Positions 1 through 7,250 of a stretch of 13,384 bases of DNA are shown here, piece after piece. Both the position numbers and the translations under genes were made by a program. This DNA is from CAYLLT01 sp964591605 (GTDB lineage Bacteria; Planctomycetota; Phycisphaerae; UBA1845; PWPN01): contig CAZQEN010000211.1 of assembly GCA_964591605.1 (NCBI GenBank), forward strand, positions 1 to 13,384, read 5' to 3'. Positions within the stretch are counted from its first letter, which is position 1. The number at the start of each line of letters is the position of its first letter. The notes beneath the pieces are model-generated. The model ran no database searches. It was not told the DNA's origin and worked only from the letters and a program-made list of their open reading frames with translations.

Positions 1-16
1 ACGGTTTCGGTTGTCT

Positions 17-197
17 GCGCTAGGCCCGGCCTTCAGGCCGGGTTCGGGGCATCCCGTCGGCCTCGAGCCCGCTTCCAGCGGGCTTCTCTTCCTGCTTTAG
101 CGCCGCCGGTGGCTCAAGCCAGGACGAGAATGCCGGTGAACCGGCATGGGTAATCCGATGCCGCCCGGTGACCCGGCATGAATGCCGGGCCTAGCGC
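17..197. repeat. Inverted pair of 27-base hairpin repeats
   Basis: Bases 17-43 and 171-197 are the same 27-base sequence in opposite orientation. They differ at only two positions, and those two positions pair with each other in the hairpin: a C-G pair in one copy is an A-T pair in the other. Each copy is itself a hairpin, with a CCGGC stem around a TTCA-type loop. A third, different hairpin with a 7-base stem lies between them at 130-147, and a terminator-like stem lies at 66-84. The whole looks like a small element bounded by inverted copies, or two independent insertions of a REP-like repeat. No coding sequence is visible inside. Identity and orientation are read directly; mobility is inference. 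Confidence 0.7.
66..90 (+). terminator. Possible rho-independent terminator
   Basis: A perfect 8-base stem, AGCCCGCT (66-73) and AGCGGGCT (77-84), with a 3-base loop is followed by a pyrimidine-rich run (TCTCTT). It would suit a + strand gene ending before the window. It sits among other hairpin repeats, so it could simply be another repeat copy. Confidence 0.4.
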
Positions 198-625
198 ACC
201 CAGCACGAAACTCTCGTACCGAAAACGGCACTAGCATCACCGAAACACTCTGGCCGTCCATCGATTGTAGGGTTTTCAAGGATAACGCAGGCGACCCCCC
301 CGGTGGAATTGCCGGCGGATCCACTGGCAGGTGCACCGGGCTGAATCGTTCTCCTCGAAGCGATCCCACCGTGAGGATCTTCACATCCCGCCACCGCCGC
401 GGGGCCAGCGGCCGCCTTGGAAGCTTGGGTGCGTGACATAATCGGCGGGGCCGAGAAATTGTGGTGCGGGCGTCCCGACTGCACGTGCAGCCGGGACGGC
501 TGCACCACAATAGGCGGCTCTGCGCTCCGCCCAAGCTGTCACGGGCCCCGGAAGCTTCCCGACCAACAGGGCGTGCCGCGGCAGAATTGATGGGCCGGCT
601 CTGCGCAAGTACGATGCTCGGCCGA
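198..625. other. Gene-free leader region upstream of trpE
   Basis: No open frame here has protein-like composition. The reading frames present are high-G+C shadows rich in R, G, P and A. The region must hold the trpE promoter, but I see no convincing -35/-10 pair, no run of Trp codons of a classical trp attenuator, and no recognisable riboswitch. Its one clear structure is the palindrome at 459-510, described separately. Confidence 0.5.
459..510. repeat. 52-base near-perfect palindrome
   Basis: The two 26-base halves are reverse complements apart from three mismatched pairs. The centre is CTGCACGTGCAG and the ends are TTGTGGTGC / GCACCACAA. As RNA it would form one long hairpin ending about 115 bases before the trpE start. 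The GTG inside its left arm opens the longest trpE reading frame, which would make that extension repeat-derived rather than real protein. The structure fits a palindromic intergenic repeat of REP or MITE type. A cis-regulatory role on trpE is possible but not shown. Confidence 0.75.
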
Positions 626-2131
626 ATGGCCACATATCTACCCAGTTTCGAGGAATTCGAGCGGCTGGCGGCACGGGGAAACACGATTCCCGTGTATTGC
701 CAGCTCCTGGCGGACCACCTGACACCGGTCACGGCGTTCGCCGCCCTCTCGTGTGAGGCGGAACATGCGTTCCTGCTCGAGAGCGTCGTGGGCGGCGAGC
801 GGATCGCGCGGTACTCGTTCCTGGCGGCCCATCCGGCGTTCACGTTCGAGGCCGCGCGCGATCAGGTTGTGCGGCAGGGCCCCGGGTTCAAGCGGAGCGA
901 TGCGTCCGACGACCCGCTGGGCATGCTCGCCGAGGAACTCGCGTCGTACAAGGCCGTGCACCTGCCCGAGCTGCCGCGGTTCGCTGGGGGGGCCGTGGGC
1001 TACGCCGGATACGACGTCGTCCGTTACTACGAGCCGCTGCCGAGCCCGCCGGCCGACGACCGCGGGCTGCCGGATCTGCTGTTCGGCCTGTACGACACGA
1101 TGGTGGTGTTCGATCACGTGAACAAGACGGTGCTGGTGATCAGCCACGCACATGTGGACCGCGACGGGGTGCGGGCGGGTTACGAACGGGCGTGCGAGCG
1201 GGTGGCGGCGACGGTGGAGCAGCTCGCCTCGCCGCAGCGGACGCGGATCGGCCACGTCGAGCGGATGGGTGATCCGCGGCTTGCGTTTACCAGCAACTTT
1301 CCCGCCGGCGGATATCAGCGCGCGGTCGAAGCGTGCAAAGAGTACATCCGCGCGGGCGACATCTTCCAGGTGGTGCTCTCGCAGCGTCTGGAGCTCGAAA
1401 CCGCGGCTGATCCGTTCAACATCTACCGGGCGCTGCGGGTGGTGAACCCCTCGCCGTTCATGTTCTACCTCAAGAGCCCGCAGGTGACGCTGGTGGGCGC
1501 CTCGCCCGAGATCATGTGCCGGGTGGAGGACGGGATCATCACGAACCGGCCGCTGGCCGGCACACGGCGGCGCGGAGCGACCGAGGAGGAGGACAAGGCG
1601 CTCGAGGCGGAGCTGCTGGCCGACCCCAAGGAGCGGGCCGAGCACATCATGCTCGTCGACCTGGGCCGCAACGACGTGGGACGCGTGGCCGAGCTGGGCT
1701 CGGTGGAGCTCAGCGACGTGATGGTGGTCGAGCGTTACAGCCACGTGATGCACATCTGCAGCAACGTCAAGGGGAAGCTCGCGGCCGGTATGAACGCGTT
1801 CGACGCGCTGCGGGCGGCATTGCCGGTCGGGACGGTGAGCGGGGCGCCCAAGGTGCGGGCAATGCAGATCATCGACGAGTTCGAGCCCACGCGGCGCGGG
1901 CCGTACGCGGGAGCGGTGGGCTACGTGGATTTCGCCGGCAACATGGACACGTGCATCGCCCTGCGGACGATGGTCATCACGCCGGGCTCGGCGGGCAGAC
2001 ACCGGGTGTACGTGCAGGCGGGTGCGGGGATCGTGGCCGACTCGGATCCGCAGCGCGAGTACGAAGAGACGATCAACAAGGGCAAGGCATTGCTTCGCGC
2101 GATTGAGATCGCCGAGACCGGTTTCGAATGA
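626..2131 (+). CDS. trpE: Anthranilate synthase component I (TrpE)
   Basis: This enzyme makes anthranilate from chorismate in the first committed step of tryptophan synthesis; the glutaminase partner TrpG normally supplies ammonia. With the start at 626 it has 501 residues, the usual length. The N-terminal domain has the LLES motif (50-53) that forms part of the tryptophan feedback site in this family, followed by RYSF (62-65). The chorismate-binding domain (about 225-490) shows ASPE (292-295), LVDLGRND (343-350), VGTVSGAPK (401-409), GGVGY-like AGAVGY (428-433), AGAGIVADSDP (465-475) and EYEETINKGK (478-487). The frame stays open upstream to 461, but those residues are encoded partly by a palindromic repeat and do not resemble TrpE; MATYLPSFEEF at 626 matches the family's N terminus. 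No clear Shine-Dalgarno precedes 626, and ATG codons at 590 and 614 are alternatives. No trpG lies in the window. The stop overlaps the next gene's start by 4 bases. Confidence 0.96.
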   Translation: MATYLPSFEEFERLAARGNTIPVYCQLLADHLTPVTAFAALSCEAEHAFLLESVVGGERIARYSFLAAHPAFTFEAARDQVVRQGPGFKRSDASDDPLGMLAEELASYKAVHLPELPRFAGGAVGYAGYDVVRYYEPLPSPPADDRGLPDLLFGLYDTMVVFDHVNKTVLVISHAHVDRDGVRAGYERACERVAATVEQLASPQRTRIGHVERMGDPRLAFTSNFPAGGYQRAVEACKEYIRAGDIFQVVLSQRLELETAADPFNIYRALRVVNPSPFMFYLKSPQVTLVGASPEIMCRVEDGIITNRPLAGTRRRGATEEEDKALEAELLADPKERAEHIMLVDLGRNDVGRVAELGSVELSDVMVVERYSHVMHICSNVKGKLAAGMNAFDALRAALPVGTVSGAPKVRAMQIIDEFEPTRRGPYAGAVGYVDFAGNMDTCIALRTMVITPGSAGRHRVYVQAGAGIVADSDPQREYEETINKGKALLRAIEIAETGFE

Positions 2132-2931
2132 GCGCTCATTACGTCCACGGCTACTCCCGCCCCGAGAGTGCGCGGCTTTCCGATCAGGCGATCACGCTGA
2201 GCCGGCTCCTGCATCATGACACGGCGTTTCCGGCCGGGGCGCTGGTGCTGGAAGCGGGTTGCGGCGTGGGTGCGCAGTCGCTCGTGATCGCACGGGGCAG
2301 CCCGGACGCGCGATTCATCAGCTTCGATGTTCGCCTTGACTCGGTGCGGGAGGCGCGGGCACGGCTGAGCCGTGCGGGGGTGCAGAATGTGGCGCTGCAC
2401 GTGGCCGACGTACGCCGACCGCCCTTCCGGCCAGAGAGCTTCGATCATGTGTTCGTCTGCTTCCTGCTGGAGCATCTGCCGGGTCCCACCGACGTGCTGA
2501 TCAGGCTCAAATCGCTGCTCAAACCCGGAGGGCGGCTGACCATCATCGAGGGGGATCATGGCTCGGCGTTCTTTCATCCCCGCAGCGGCACGGCAGACCG
2601 GGCGATTCAATGCCTGGTCGAGCTGCAGGCCCGGGCGGACGGTGATGCCCTGATCGGGCGAAGGCTGTTCGCGCTTCTGAACGAATCCGGATTCCAGCAG
2701 GCGCAGGTTTCACCGAGGGTGGTCTACGCCGACGCCGGTCATCCGGAGATGGTGGATGGTTTCACGCGCAAGACGTTCATCGCGATGATCGAGAGCATCC
2801 GCGTGGCCGCGATCGAGTCCGGGCTCATGACCGCGGAGGATTTCGATCAGGGAATCGCCGACCTGGAGCGGACGACGGCTGAAGACGGGAGTTTCTCGTA
2901 TACGTTCTTCAAAGGTACGGGCGTGAAGTGA
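2128..2931 (+). CDS. Class I SAM-dependent methyltransferase
   Basis: A 267-residue protein with a Rossmann-type methyltransferase core. Motif I is LEAGCGVGAQ (41-50), the glycine loop that binds S-adenosylmethionine. An acidic residue ends strand 2 in ISFDV (about 64-68), HVADV follows near 95, and the FDHVFVCFLLEHL stretch is the usual motif IV/post-motif region, followed by LKPGG. It belongs to the broad methyltransferase type 11/25 (UbiE-like) superfamily; the N-terminal HGYS...LLHHD segment resembles a widespread uncharacterised subgroup. The substrate cannot be told from sequence. It starts in an ATGA overlap with the trpE stop, so it is very likely translated by coupling to trpE. The 3' end stops 9 bases before a convergent gene. 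Confidence 0.9.
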   Translation: MSAHYVHGYSRPESARLSDQAITLSRLLHHDTAFPAGALVLEAGCGVGAQSLVIARGSPDARFISFDVRLDSVREARARLSRAGVQNVALHVADVRRPPFRPESFDHVFVCFLLEHLPGPTDVLIRLKSLLKPGGRLTIIEGDHGSAFFHPRSGTADRAIQCLVELQARADGDALIGRRLFALLNESGFQQAQVSPRVVYADAGHPEMVDGFTRKTFIAMIESIRVAAIESGLMTAEDFDQGIADLERTTAEDGSFSYTFFKGTGVK

Positions 2932-2940
2932 GGCAAAGCC

Positions 2941-3255
2941 TTACGAAGCGGGTTTGACGTCCACGTGGTTTTCGACACTCTGGAGATCCTTGAGGGCGGC
3001 GACGGAAGCGAAGACGCGGTAGGTTGCGCCGCGCTGGGTGCTGACGATTTCGAGCCTGGCGGGTTTGTTGTTCCATAGACGTCCACCCCGGCGCGCGGGC
3101 TGGATCGGGCGGGTCTTCATCTGGCGCTCGCGCTCCTTGCGGATGGCGGGGTCCTGCTCGAAGAGCCGCACGAGGGTTTTTCGGCCGGCGGCCGTCCGCG
3201 GCTGCGACTTGACGGTGACGCTGACCCACTGACCGGGCTTGACCTGCAGTGCCAT
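2941..3255 (-). CDS. Small basic hypothetical protein (104 aa)
   Basis: Not a family I can name. The start at 3255 is chosen because AGGAGT lies 10 bases upstream on the - strand and the first residues, MALQVKPGQWVSVTVKSQPR, look like real protein; the open frame extends further upstream only as low-complexity R/P/G/A sequence. The protein is strongly basic, with a KERERQMKTRP segment (40-50) and RRGGRLWNNKPARLEI (56-70), and has no signal peptide, membrane segment or cysteine pair. The alternating strands at both ends and the basic charge would suit a small nucleic-acid- or ribosome-associated protein, but that is a guess. It converges on the methyltransferase gene and diverges from the C39-like gene. 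Confidence 0.75.
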   Translation of the reverse strand: MALQVKPGQWVSVTVKSQPRTAAGRKTLVRLFEQDPAIRKERERQMKTRPIQPARRGGRLWNNKPARLEIVSTQRGATYRVFASVAALKDLQSVENHVDVKPAS

Positions 3256-3566
3256 GACAGATTCAACTCCTAGCGGCCGGCCCAGCCGGCTCGGGACTTC
3301 GTGAAAAGGCCCTGCCTCGCGAAGACGGGCGGTGCCGAGTCGAGCCATGGTAGCTGACTGCCCCGGCAGTGTCCAGCGGAGTCGGATTGACAGGTTCACA
3401 GGGGATGCATGACACTTGACGCGGATTGGCCGAGACAGCCGGCAGGGCCAACAGGCGGGTGAGGGATCATCCCCAGGGTTGGCAAGGCCCGTCGGCGATG
3501 CTCCGAGTACCGATGGGCGGACGGCCCAGGCGCGGGCGGCCCCGTTCACGGGTGCGAGGTTCCCTT
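3256..3566. other. Divergent intergenic region (311 bases)
   Basis: It separates the divergently transcribed small basic protein gene and the C39-like lipoprotein gene, so it should contain both promoters. A consensus -35 hexamer TTGACA occurs at 3387-3392 on the + strand, but nothing close to TATAAT follows at 16-18 bases. No tRNA, long repeat or protein-like frame is visible. Confidence 0.45.
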
Positions 3567-4220
3567 ATGACGATGCAGGTGGGTGCTCTTAGCCCCTGTC
3601 ATGTCAAACAGTTATGGCTGTGTGGGCTCCTGACGGCCGTCTGCGTTGCGGGCTGTCAGGTCGAGCGGCCGCCGGTCACGTATCCGCCCGGGACGCTGCC
3701 GGTGCGGCTTGAGCCCTCGACGAGCCACCGGACCTGCCTGGTGGCCTGCGCGGCAATGGCGGCCAACTACCTGCTGGGGGAACGGCGTTTTACAGAGAGC
3801 TCGATCCGGGAGGAACTCCGTCTGAGTGGGCGCGATGAGACGGGGATCGACGACCTGAAGGCGTACCTGGCGGAGAAGGGGCTGCACCTCGTGAGCTTGG
3901 CGGGCAGAATAGACGGAAAACCGCCTACCGCTCTGCGATATTGGCTCGCAGAGCGGGGATACCCGGTGATCTGCATCATCAACCGGGAGGGGGCGAATCC
4001 GGCGTTCAATCACGCGGTGGTTGTCACCGGAATTCAGGCCAAAAGCGGGGAGTCTCCGACCGATATCATTACATGTCTGGATCCCTCGCTCCCGCAGGCG
4101 GTCCAGAATGTGTCGGCGGCCGAGTTTGATATCTTGTGGGAGCGGGGTCAGCATGCGATGATGATCGTGGTGGCCCCCCCTGTGGAATCGCGGCCGGCGC
4201 TTTCGGGCTCGAAGGAGTGA
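3567..4220 (+). CDS. C39-peptidase-like lipoprotein
   Basis: A 217-residue protein with an N-terminal hydrophobic segment ending in a lipobox, VAGC, with the lipidated Cys at residue 30; it should be anchored in a membrane on the outside of the cytoplasm. The rest resembles papain-like C39/C39_2 domains: a catalytic Cys57 in TCLVACAAMAANYLL (where the family has CGPAALAM), a helical segment with a DETGIDDLKAYLAEKGL element, His149 in NHAVVVTG, and Asp172 in CLDPSLP. The CGP motif is replaced by CLV, and the usual Gln before the Cys is not evident. It may be a protease, or an inactive domain that binds peptides. The start at 3567 is preceded by GAGG at 7 bases; earlier codons in the frame are low-complexity. 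Two bases separate it from the next gene. Confidence 0.75.
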   Translation: MTMQVGALSPCHVKQLWLCGLLTAVCVAGCQVERPPVTYPPGTLPVRLEPSTSHRTCLVACAAMAANYLLGERRFTESSIREELRLSGRDETGIDDLKAYLAEKGLHLVSLAGRIDGKPPTALRYWLAERGYPVICIINREGANPAFNHAVVVTGIQAKSGESPTDIITCLDPSLPQAVQNVSAAEFDILWERGQHAMMIVVAPPVESRPALSGSKE

Positions 4221-4222
4221 CC

Positions 4223-4516
4223 ATGATCCGCAGACTGGCAAGTTCGGTGCTGGTGGTCTGTTTGTGCCTGGGGACCGCTCTGGCCAAGCCGCCGAGCCGG
4301 CCGCTGCCGCTGACCCCGGCGCAGTTTTCGGCGATCTGCGAACTGGAGCAGGAGCCGGCGCACGCGGCGGTGCAACTCGTGCACGCCACGTATCAATCGG
4401 AACACGAGCAGCAGATGGAGCGGACGCGGATGGTCGATGATGCCACGACGCTGGCCACGTTCGCCGGCTACATCGGGGCCATCGCGACGCTGCTGATCCT
4501 CGGCTCGCCGCTGTAA
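4223..4516 (+). CDS. Small exported protein with C-terminal hydrophobic segment
   Basis: A 97-residue protein not assigned to any family. It begins with a textbook signal peptide (residues 1-21, cleavage after ALA), then a Pro-rich stretch, a Gln/Glu-rich helical region (about 31-70, including QSEHEQQMERTR), and a hydrophobic segment (about 76-95) that could span a membrane and ends at the C terminus. The start at 4223 is supported by GGAG about 5 bases upstream. That site sits over the end of the preceding gene, only 2 bases away, so the two are probably co-translated and may act together at the membrane. Confidence 0.7.
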   Translation: MIRRLASSVLVVCLCLGTALAKPPSRPLPLTPAQFSAICELEQEPAHAAVQLVHATYQSEHEQQMERTRMVDDATTLATFAGYIGAIATLLILGSPL

Positions 4517-4542
4517 GGCCCCACCCGTGAGAGGGAGAGTGA

Positions 4543-5085
4543 ATGCGACCAGCCTACAATGACGTTCCCCCCGGGGTCGAAATCCCGCACGTCGTGAATG
4601 CGATCGTCGAGATCACGCAGGGACGGCGCAGCAAGTTCGAGGTTGACAAGAAGACGGGGTTGATGAAGCTCGACCGGTACCTGTATTCGTCGAGCCACTA
4701 CCCCGGGGACTACGGATTCATCCCGCAGACGCTGGCCGAGGACGGAGACGCGCTCGACATCCTGGTGATGGTGAGCGAGCCGACGTTCAGCGGATGCCTG
4801 ATCGAGGCGCGGGTGCTCGGGCTGTTCAAGATGACCGACCGAGGTCAGAACGACTACAAGGTGCTGAGCGTGCCGCACAGCGACCCGCTTTTCGAGGACT
4901 ACCGGGTGCTGGAGGACGTATCGCCGCACTTCCTGCGCGAGGTGGAACATTTCTTCGCGACGTACAAGCAGCTCGAGGGGGCGGCGGTACAGACGCTGGG
5001 CTGGGCCCCCGCCGAAGAGGCCACCCGGGAAGTCGCCGCATCCGTCGAGCGGTACAGCCGGGCGAAGCTGGGCACGTGGGTGTGA
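4543..5085 (+). CDS. ppa: Soluble inorganic pyrophosphatase (family I)
   Basis: It hydrolyses pyrophosphate to two phosphates in the cytoplasm, pulling biosynthetic reactions forward. At 180 residues it has normal bacterial length. Active-site residues of family I are visible: E23, K31, R45, Y53 in HYPGDYGFIP, the metal-binding cluster D67-G-D69-A-L-D72, and D99/D104/K106 in MTDRGQNDYKV. The signature normally reads D-x-D-P-x-D; here the Pro is Ala (residue 70), a mild deviation that leaves all Asp residues intact. A purine-rich GAGGGAGAG stretch just before the start can serve as ribosome-binding site. It is 26 bases downstream of the small exported protein, so it may be read from the same message although the functions look unrelated. 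Confidence 0.96.
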   Translation: MRPAYNDVPPGVEIPHVVNAIVEITQGRRSKFEVDKKTGLMKLDRYLYSSSHYPGDYGFIPQTLAEDGDALDILVMVSEPTFSGCLIEARVLGLFKMTDRGQNDYKVLSVPHSDPLFEDYRVLEDVSPHFLREVEHFFATYKQLEGAAVQTLGWAPAEEATREVAASVERYSRAKLGTWV

Positions 5086-5093
5086 AGGCATTT

Positions 5094-5128
5094 CCGATTG
5101 CCGATTTCGAATTGCGGATTGCGGATTG
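5094..5128. repeat. Five tandem heptamers (CGGATTG type)
   Basis: Five 7-base units in register: CCGATTG, CCGATTT, CGAATTG, CGGATTG, CGGATTG. They begin 8 bases after the ppa stop, in the 166-base convergent gap with the ADP-ribosylglycohydrolase-family gene. Further on, GGCGGC-GCT-GCCGCC (5185-5199) is a short perfect hairpin that might end transcription, though without a T-run. Confidence 0.7.
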
Positions 5129-5251
5129 AGTGAGCGGTCTTCGTTTTCCATGAGGCGGACTGTTCGCGCTGCGCGCCACGCCGCGGCGGCGCTGCCGCCT
5201 GCGGGTGGTGATTGAGAGCAAGTAAGGGGCCTGGCCACATCTTTGCGCGGG

Positions 5252-6874
5252 TCAGCGCGGTGCGGAGGAAGTAACGTCAACGATCTGGAGGCGGGTGAGG
5301 AACATCGACTCGTTGAACCACTTGCCGTGGGGGCAGTTTTCGAACTTGAGACGGATGGTGCTGCCGGGTTTGGCTTTCAGATCGACGGCCAGGTCGAGCC
5401 AGCCTTCCTTGGTGTCGATGACCTTTTCGAGGGCCATTTCGTCGTTGATTTCCAGCTTGAGCAGGAAGTCGCCGTCGGCCTCGGACTTGATGCCGAAGCG
5501 AAGCTGCGGCCGGGTGAGGCCGTCGGGCACTTTCATGCGGCCGCGGAGGATGGCCGGCTCTTCGGGGCCCAGCGGATGCAGCTTGAGAATGTTCGGACGG
5601 CCCCAGGCCATCTCGCGCACGCCGGGGTCGAGGTCAGGGCCGCACGCGCGGACGCGGAAGTTCGGCATCCACCCATCGAGCTCGCGCTGCGAGACGATGT
5701 CCTTGAGCGTTTTTTCCTGGTCGGTCCACTGCTCGAGGGGGGCGGCCTCGGGCGACTGGCGGGCGATGACGTAGGCGTCGCCGTCGATCTTGCCGCCGGT
5801 GCGCTGGATGATCTTCTCGGTCACTTTCTGGCAGGCCGGGATGAGCGAATTCCACGAGTAATCGGTGTGTGAGAACATCGTGTCGGCGATGACCTTGACG
5901 CCGCCGGTGATGTTCTCGCCCAGGGCGGCGAAGCCCTTCATGCAACCGAGCACGCCGGCCGCGTTGGAGGGGTTGCAGTCGGCGTCCTGGCCACAGCGCG
6001 TGGAGATCTCGATCGTTTTGAGGAAGTCACCGTCGCCGTAGAGCAGGCCCATGACGATGTAGGCGCCGTTGAGTTTGGCGTCGATGTTGAAAGGGTTGCC
6101 CGGCGAGCAGTCGACGTCGTCCTGCCACTTCTCCTCGATCTTCTTCCAGACGGCCAGCCAGTCTTCGGGCTGATCTTTGTGCCAGGCGATCACGTCGGAG
6201 ATGCACTTGTGGTAGAGCGATTCGACGGGGATGCAGGCCAGGCCGGCGCGGATGACCTTCATCACGTCGCGGTCTTCGAGGTAGGCCTCGGCATACATGC
6301 CCGAGACGAACATGCCGCCGTAGACGCCGTCGCCGTAGTTCATGATGTGGCCGAAGATGTCACACAGACGGTTGGATTCCTGCGGCAGGCCAGGGCAGAG
6401 AATACCCAGGAGATCCGCTTCGATCTGAAAGTCGATGTCGTCGGCGTGGCGGTTGAACTCGGGGTGGCCGGATTGGGGCGGCATGATGCCCATCCGGACG
6501 TTGGTGCGGCCGGAACGGTTGGCGTGCCAGAGCGGGTACTGCGACTCGCCGAAGGCCTTGCCGGCCTGCTCATATGTGATGTCGAGGCTGTGGTCTTCGA
6601 GGGCCTTTAGGAAGGTCATCTCGACATAGATATCGTCCTGGCCGATGGCTCCTTCAATGCGCTGGGGCTTCCAGGGTTCGAGGTCCTTTGTGATCGGTGC
6701 GCCGTTGGAGCGGAATTCGTAGGGCGCTCCGTAGCAGACGCCGACCATCTGGCCGATCCAGGCCCCGCGGCACTTGTCGAGGTACTTGTCCTTGCTGATC
6801 CGGACGGGCTGGGCCGCGAGGGCCGGGGCGGCGAGGAGTCCGGTGAGCGCATACACGTTCCATTGGCGAGTCAT
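5252..6874 (-). CDS. Secreted ADP-ribosylglycohydrolase-family protein
   Basis: A 540-residue protein with a signal peptide (cleavage near residue 20-21, ALA-AQ). Residues about 30-340 match the ADP-ribosylglycohydrolase fold: CRGAWIGQMVGVCYGAPYE (35-53), the acidic pair D80-D81, HADDIDFQIEADLLG (143-157), GDGVYGGMF (181-189), and GQDADCNPSNAAGVLG (295-310), whose Asp297/Asp299 fit the second metal site. The family's usual TDDT is here QDDI, so metal coordination may differ. Residues about 350-540 form an extra, probably beta-rich C-terminal domain I cannot name. Export and the altered motif argue against intracellular de-ADP-ribosylation; a sugar- or nucleoside-cleaving role outside the cytoplasm is possible. 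AAAGGA lies 7 bases before the ATG at 6874. Confidence 0.85.
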   Translation of the reverse strand: MTRQWNVYALTGLLAAPALAAQPVRISKDKYLDKCRGAWIGQMVGVCYGAPYEFRSNGAPITKDLEPWKPQRIEGAIGQDDIYVEMTFLKALEDHSLDITYEQAGKAFGESQYPLWHANRSGRTNVRMGIMPPQSGHPEFNRHADDIDFQIEADLLGILCPGLPQESNRLCDIFGHIMNYGDGVYGGMFVSGMYAEAYLEDRDVMKVIRAGLACIPVESLYHKCISDVIAWHKDQPEDWLAVWKKIEEKWQDDVDCSPGNPFNIDAKLNGAYIVMGLLYGDGDFLKTIEISTRCGQDADCNPSNAAGVLGCMKGFAALGENITGGVKVIADTMFSHTDYSWNSLIPACQKVTEKIIQRTGGKIDGDAYVIARQSPEAAPLEQWTDQEKTLKDIVSQRELDGWMPNFRVRACGPDLDPGVREMAWGRPNILKLHPLGPEEPAILRGRMKVPDGLTRPQLRFGIKSEADGDFLLKLEINDEMALEKVIDTKEGWLDLAVDLKAKPGSTIRLKFENCPHGKWFNESMFLTRLQIVDVTSSAPR

Positions 6875-7026
6875 GAGGTCGTCCTTTCGGTGCGGTCACC
6901 CCTGTTTGCGGGGCACGTCAGATGTGAGAGAAAGGCTATCCCCCGGCTGCGGCGGCGGCAAGAGCAGGGGCGAAGGCGGCGGTTCAGGGTTTGGGTTCGA
7001 TTTGTTGGGGGAGATGGGGCGGGGTT

Positions 7027-7098
7027 GCGGGAAGGTGGGAAAGTGAGAAGGTGAGAAGGTGTGAAGGTGAGAAGGTGAGAAGGTGGAAAGGTTAGAAT
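7027..7098. repeat. Nine tandem octamers (GTGAGAAG type)
   Basis: The unit GTGAGAAG occurs exactly at 7043, 7051, 7067 and 7075. Variant units in the same 8-base register are at 7027, 7035, 7059, 7083 and 7091. Degeneration increases toward both ends, as expected for a slippage-born tandem array. Confidence 0.85.
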
Positions 7099-7197
7099 CT
7101 AACAGAGGTACAGAGGAGTGAAGGAGGGACGGGAGTGCGAACTGACTTCGATTTGTGCCGGAGGGGTTCACGGCGCGGGCCGGGCCTGCAACCGAAT

Positions 7198-7225
7198 TTG
7201 AAATCTGAGATTTGAGATTTGAGAT
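7198..7225. repeat. Four tandem heptamers (TTGAGAT type)
   Basis: The units TTGAAAT, CTGAGAT, TTGAGAT and TTGAGAT lie in perfect 7-base register. The same heptamer returns at 12824-12844. Confidence 0.8.
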
Positions 7226-7250
7226 GTGCACAACCCGGAAGATCGACCAC

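Noticed and set aside
461..625. N-terminal extension of the trpE frame from GTG 461
   Set aside because: The extra 55 residues come partly from the palindromic repeat at 459-510 and do not resemble TrpE; the family N terminus begins at 626.
198..625. Tryptophan attenuator or T-box upstream of trpE
   Set aside because: No short leader frame with Trp codons, no T-box motif, and no terminator with a T-run were found.
97..843. 248-codon - strand frame over the trpE leader
   Set aside because: It runs through hairpin repeats and into trpE, with no protein-like features.
638..2002. 454-codon open frame on the - strand opposite trpE
   Set aside because: It is antisense to a clear trpE and has the His/Arg-rich composition expected of a high-G+C shadow frame; no motif is visible.
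3387..3415. sigma-70-type promoter from TTGACA at 3387
   Set aside because: The -35 is perfect, but the sequence at 16-18 bases spacing (TGACAC region) does not resemble a -10.
4601..4760. Pyrophosphatase inactivated by the Pro-to-Ala change in its signature
   Set aside because: All metal-binding Asp residues (67, 69, 72, 99, 104) and the Lys/Arg residues remain; the changed Pro is not a ligand.
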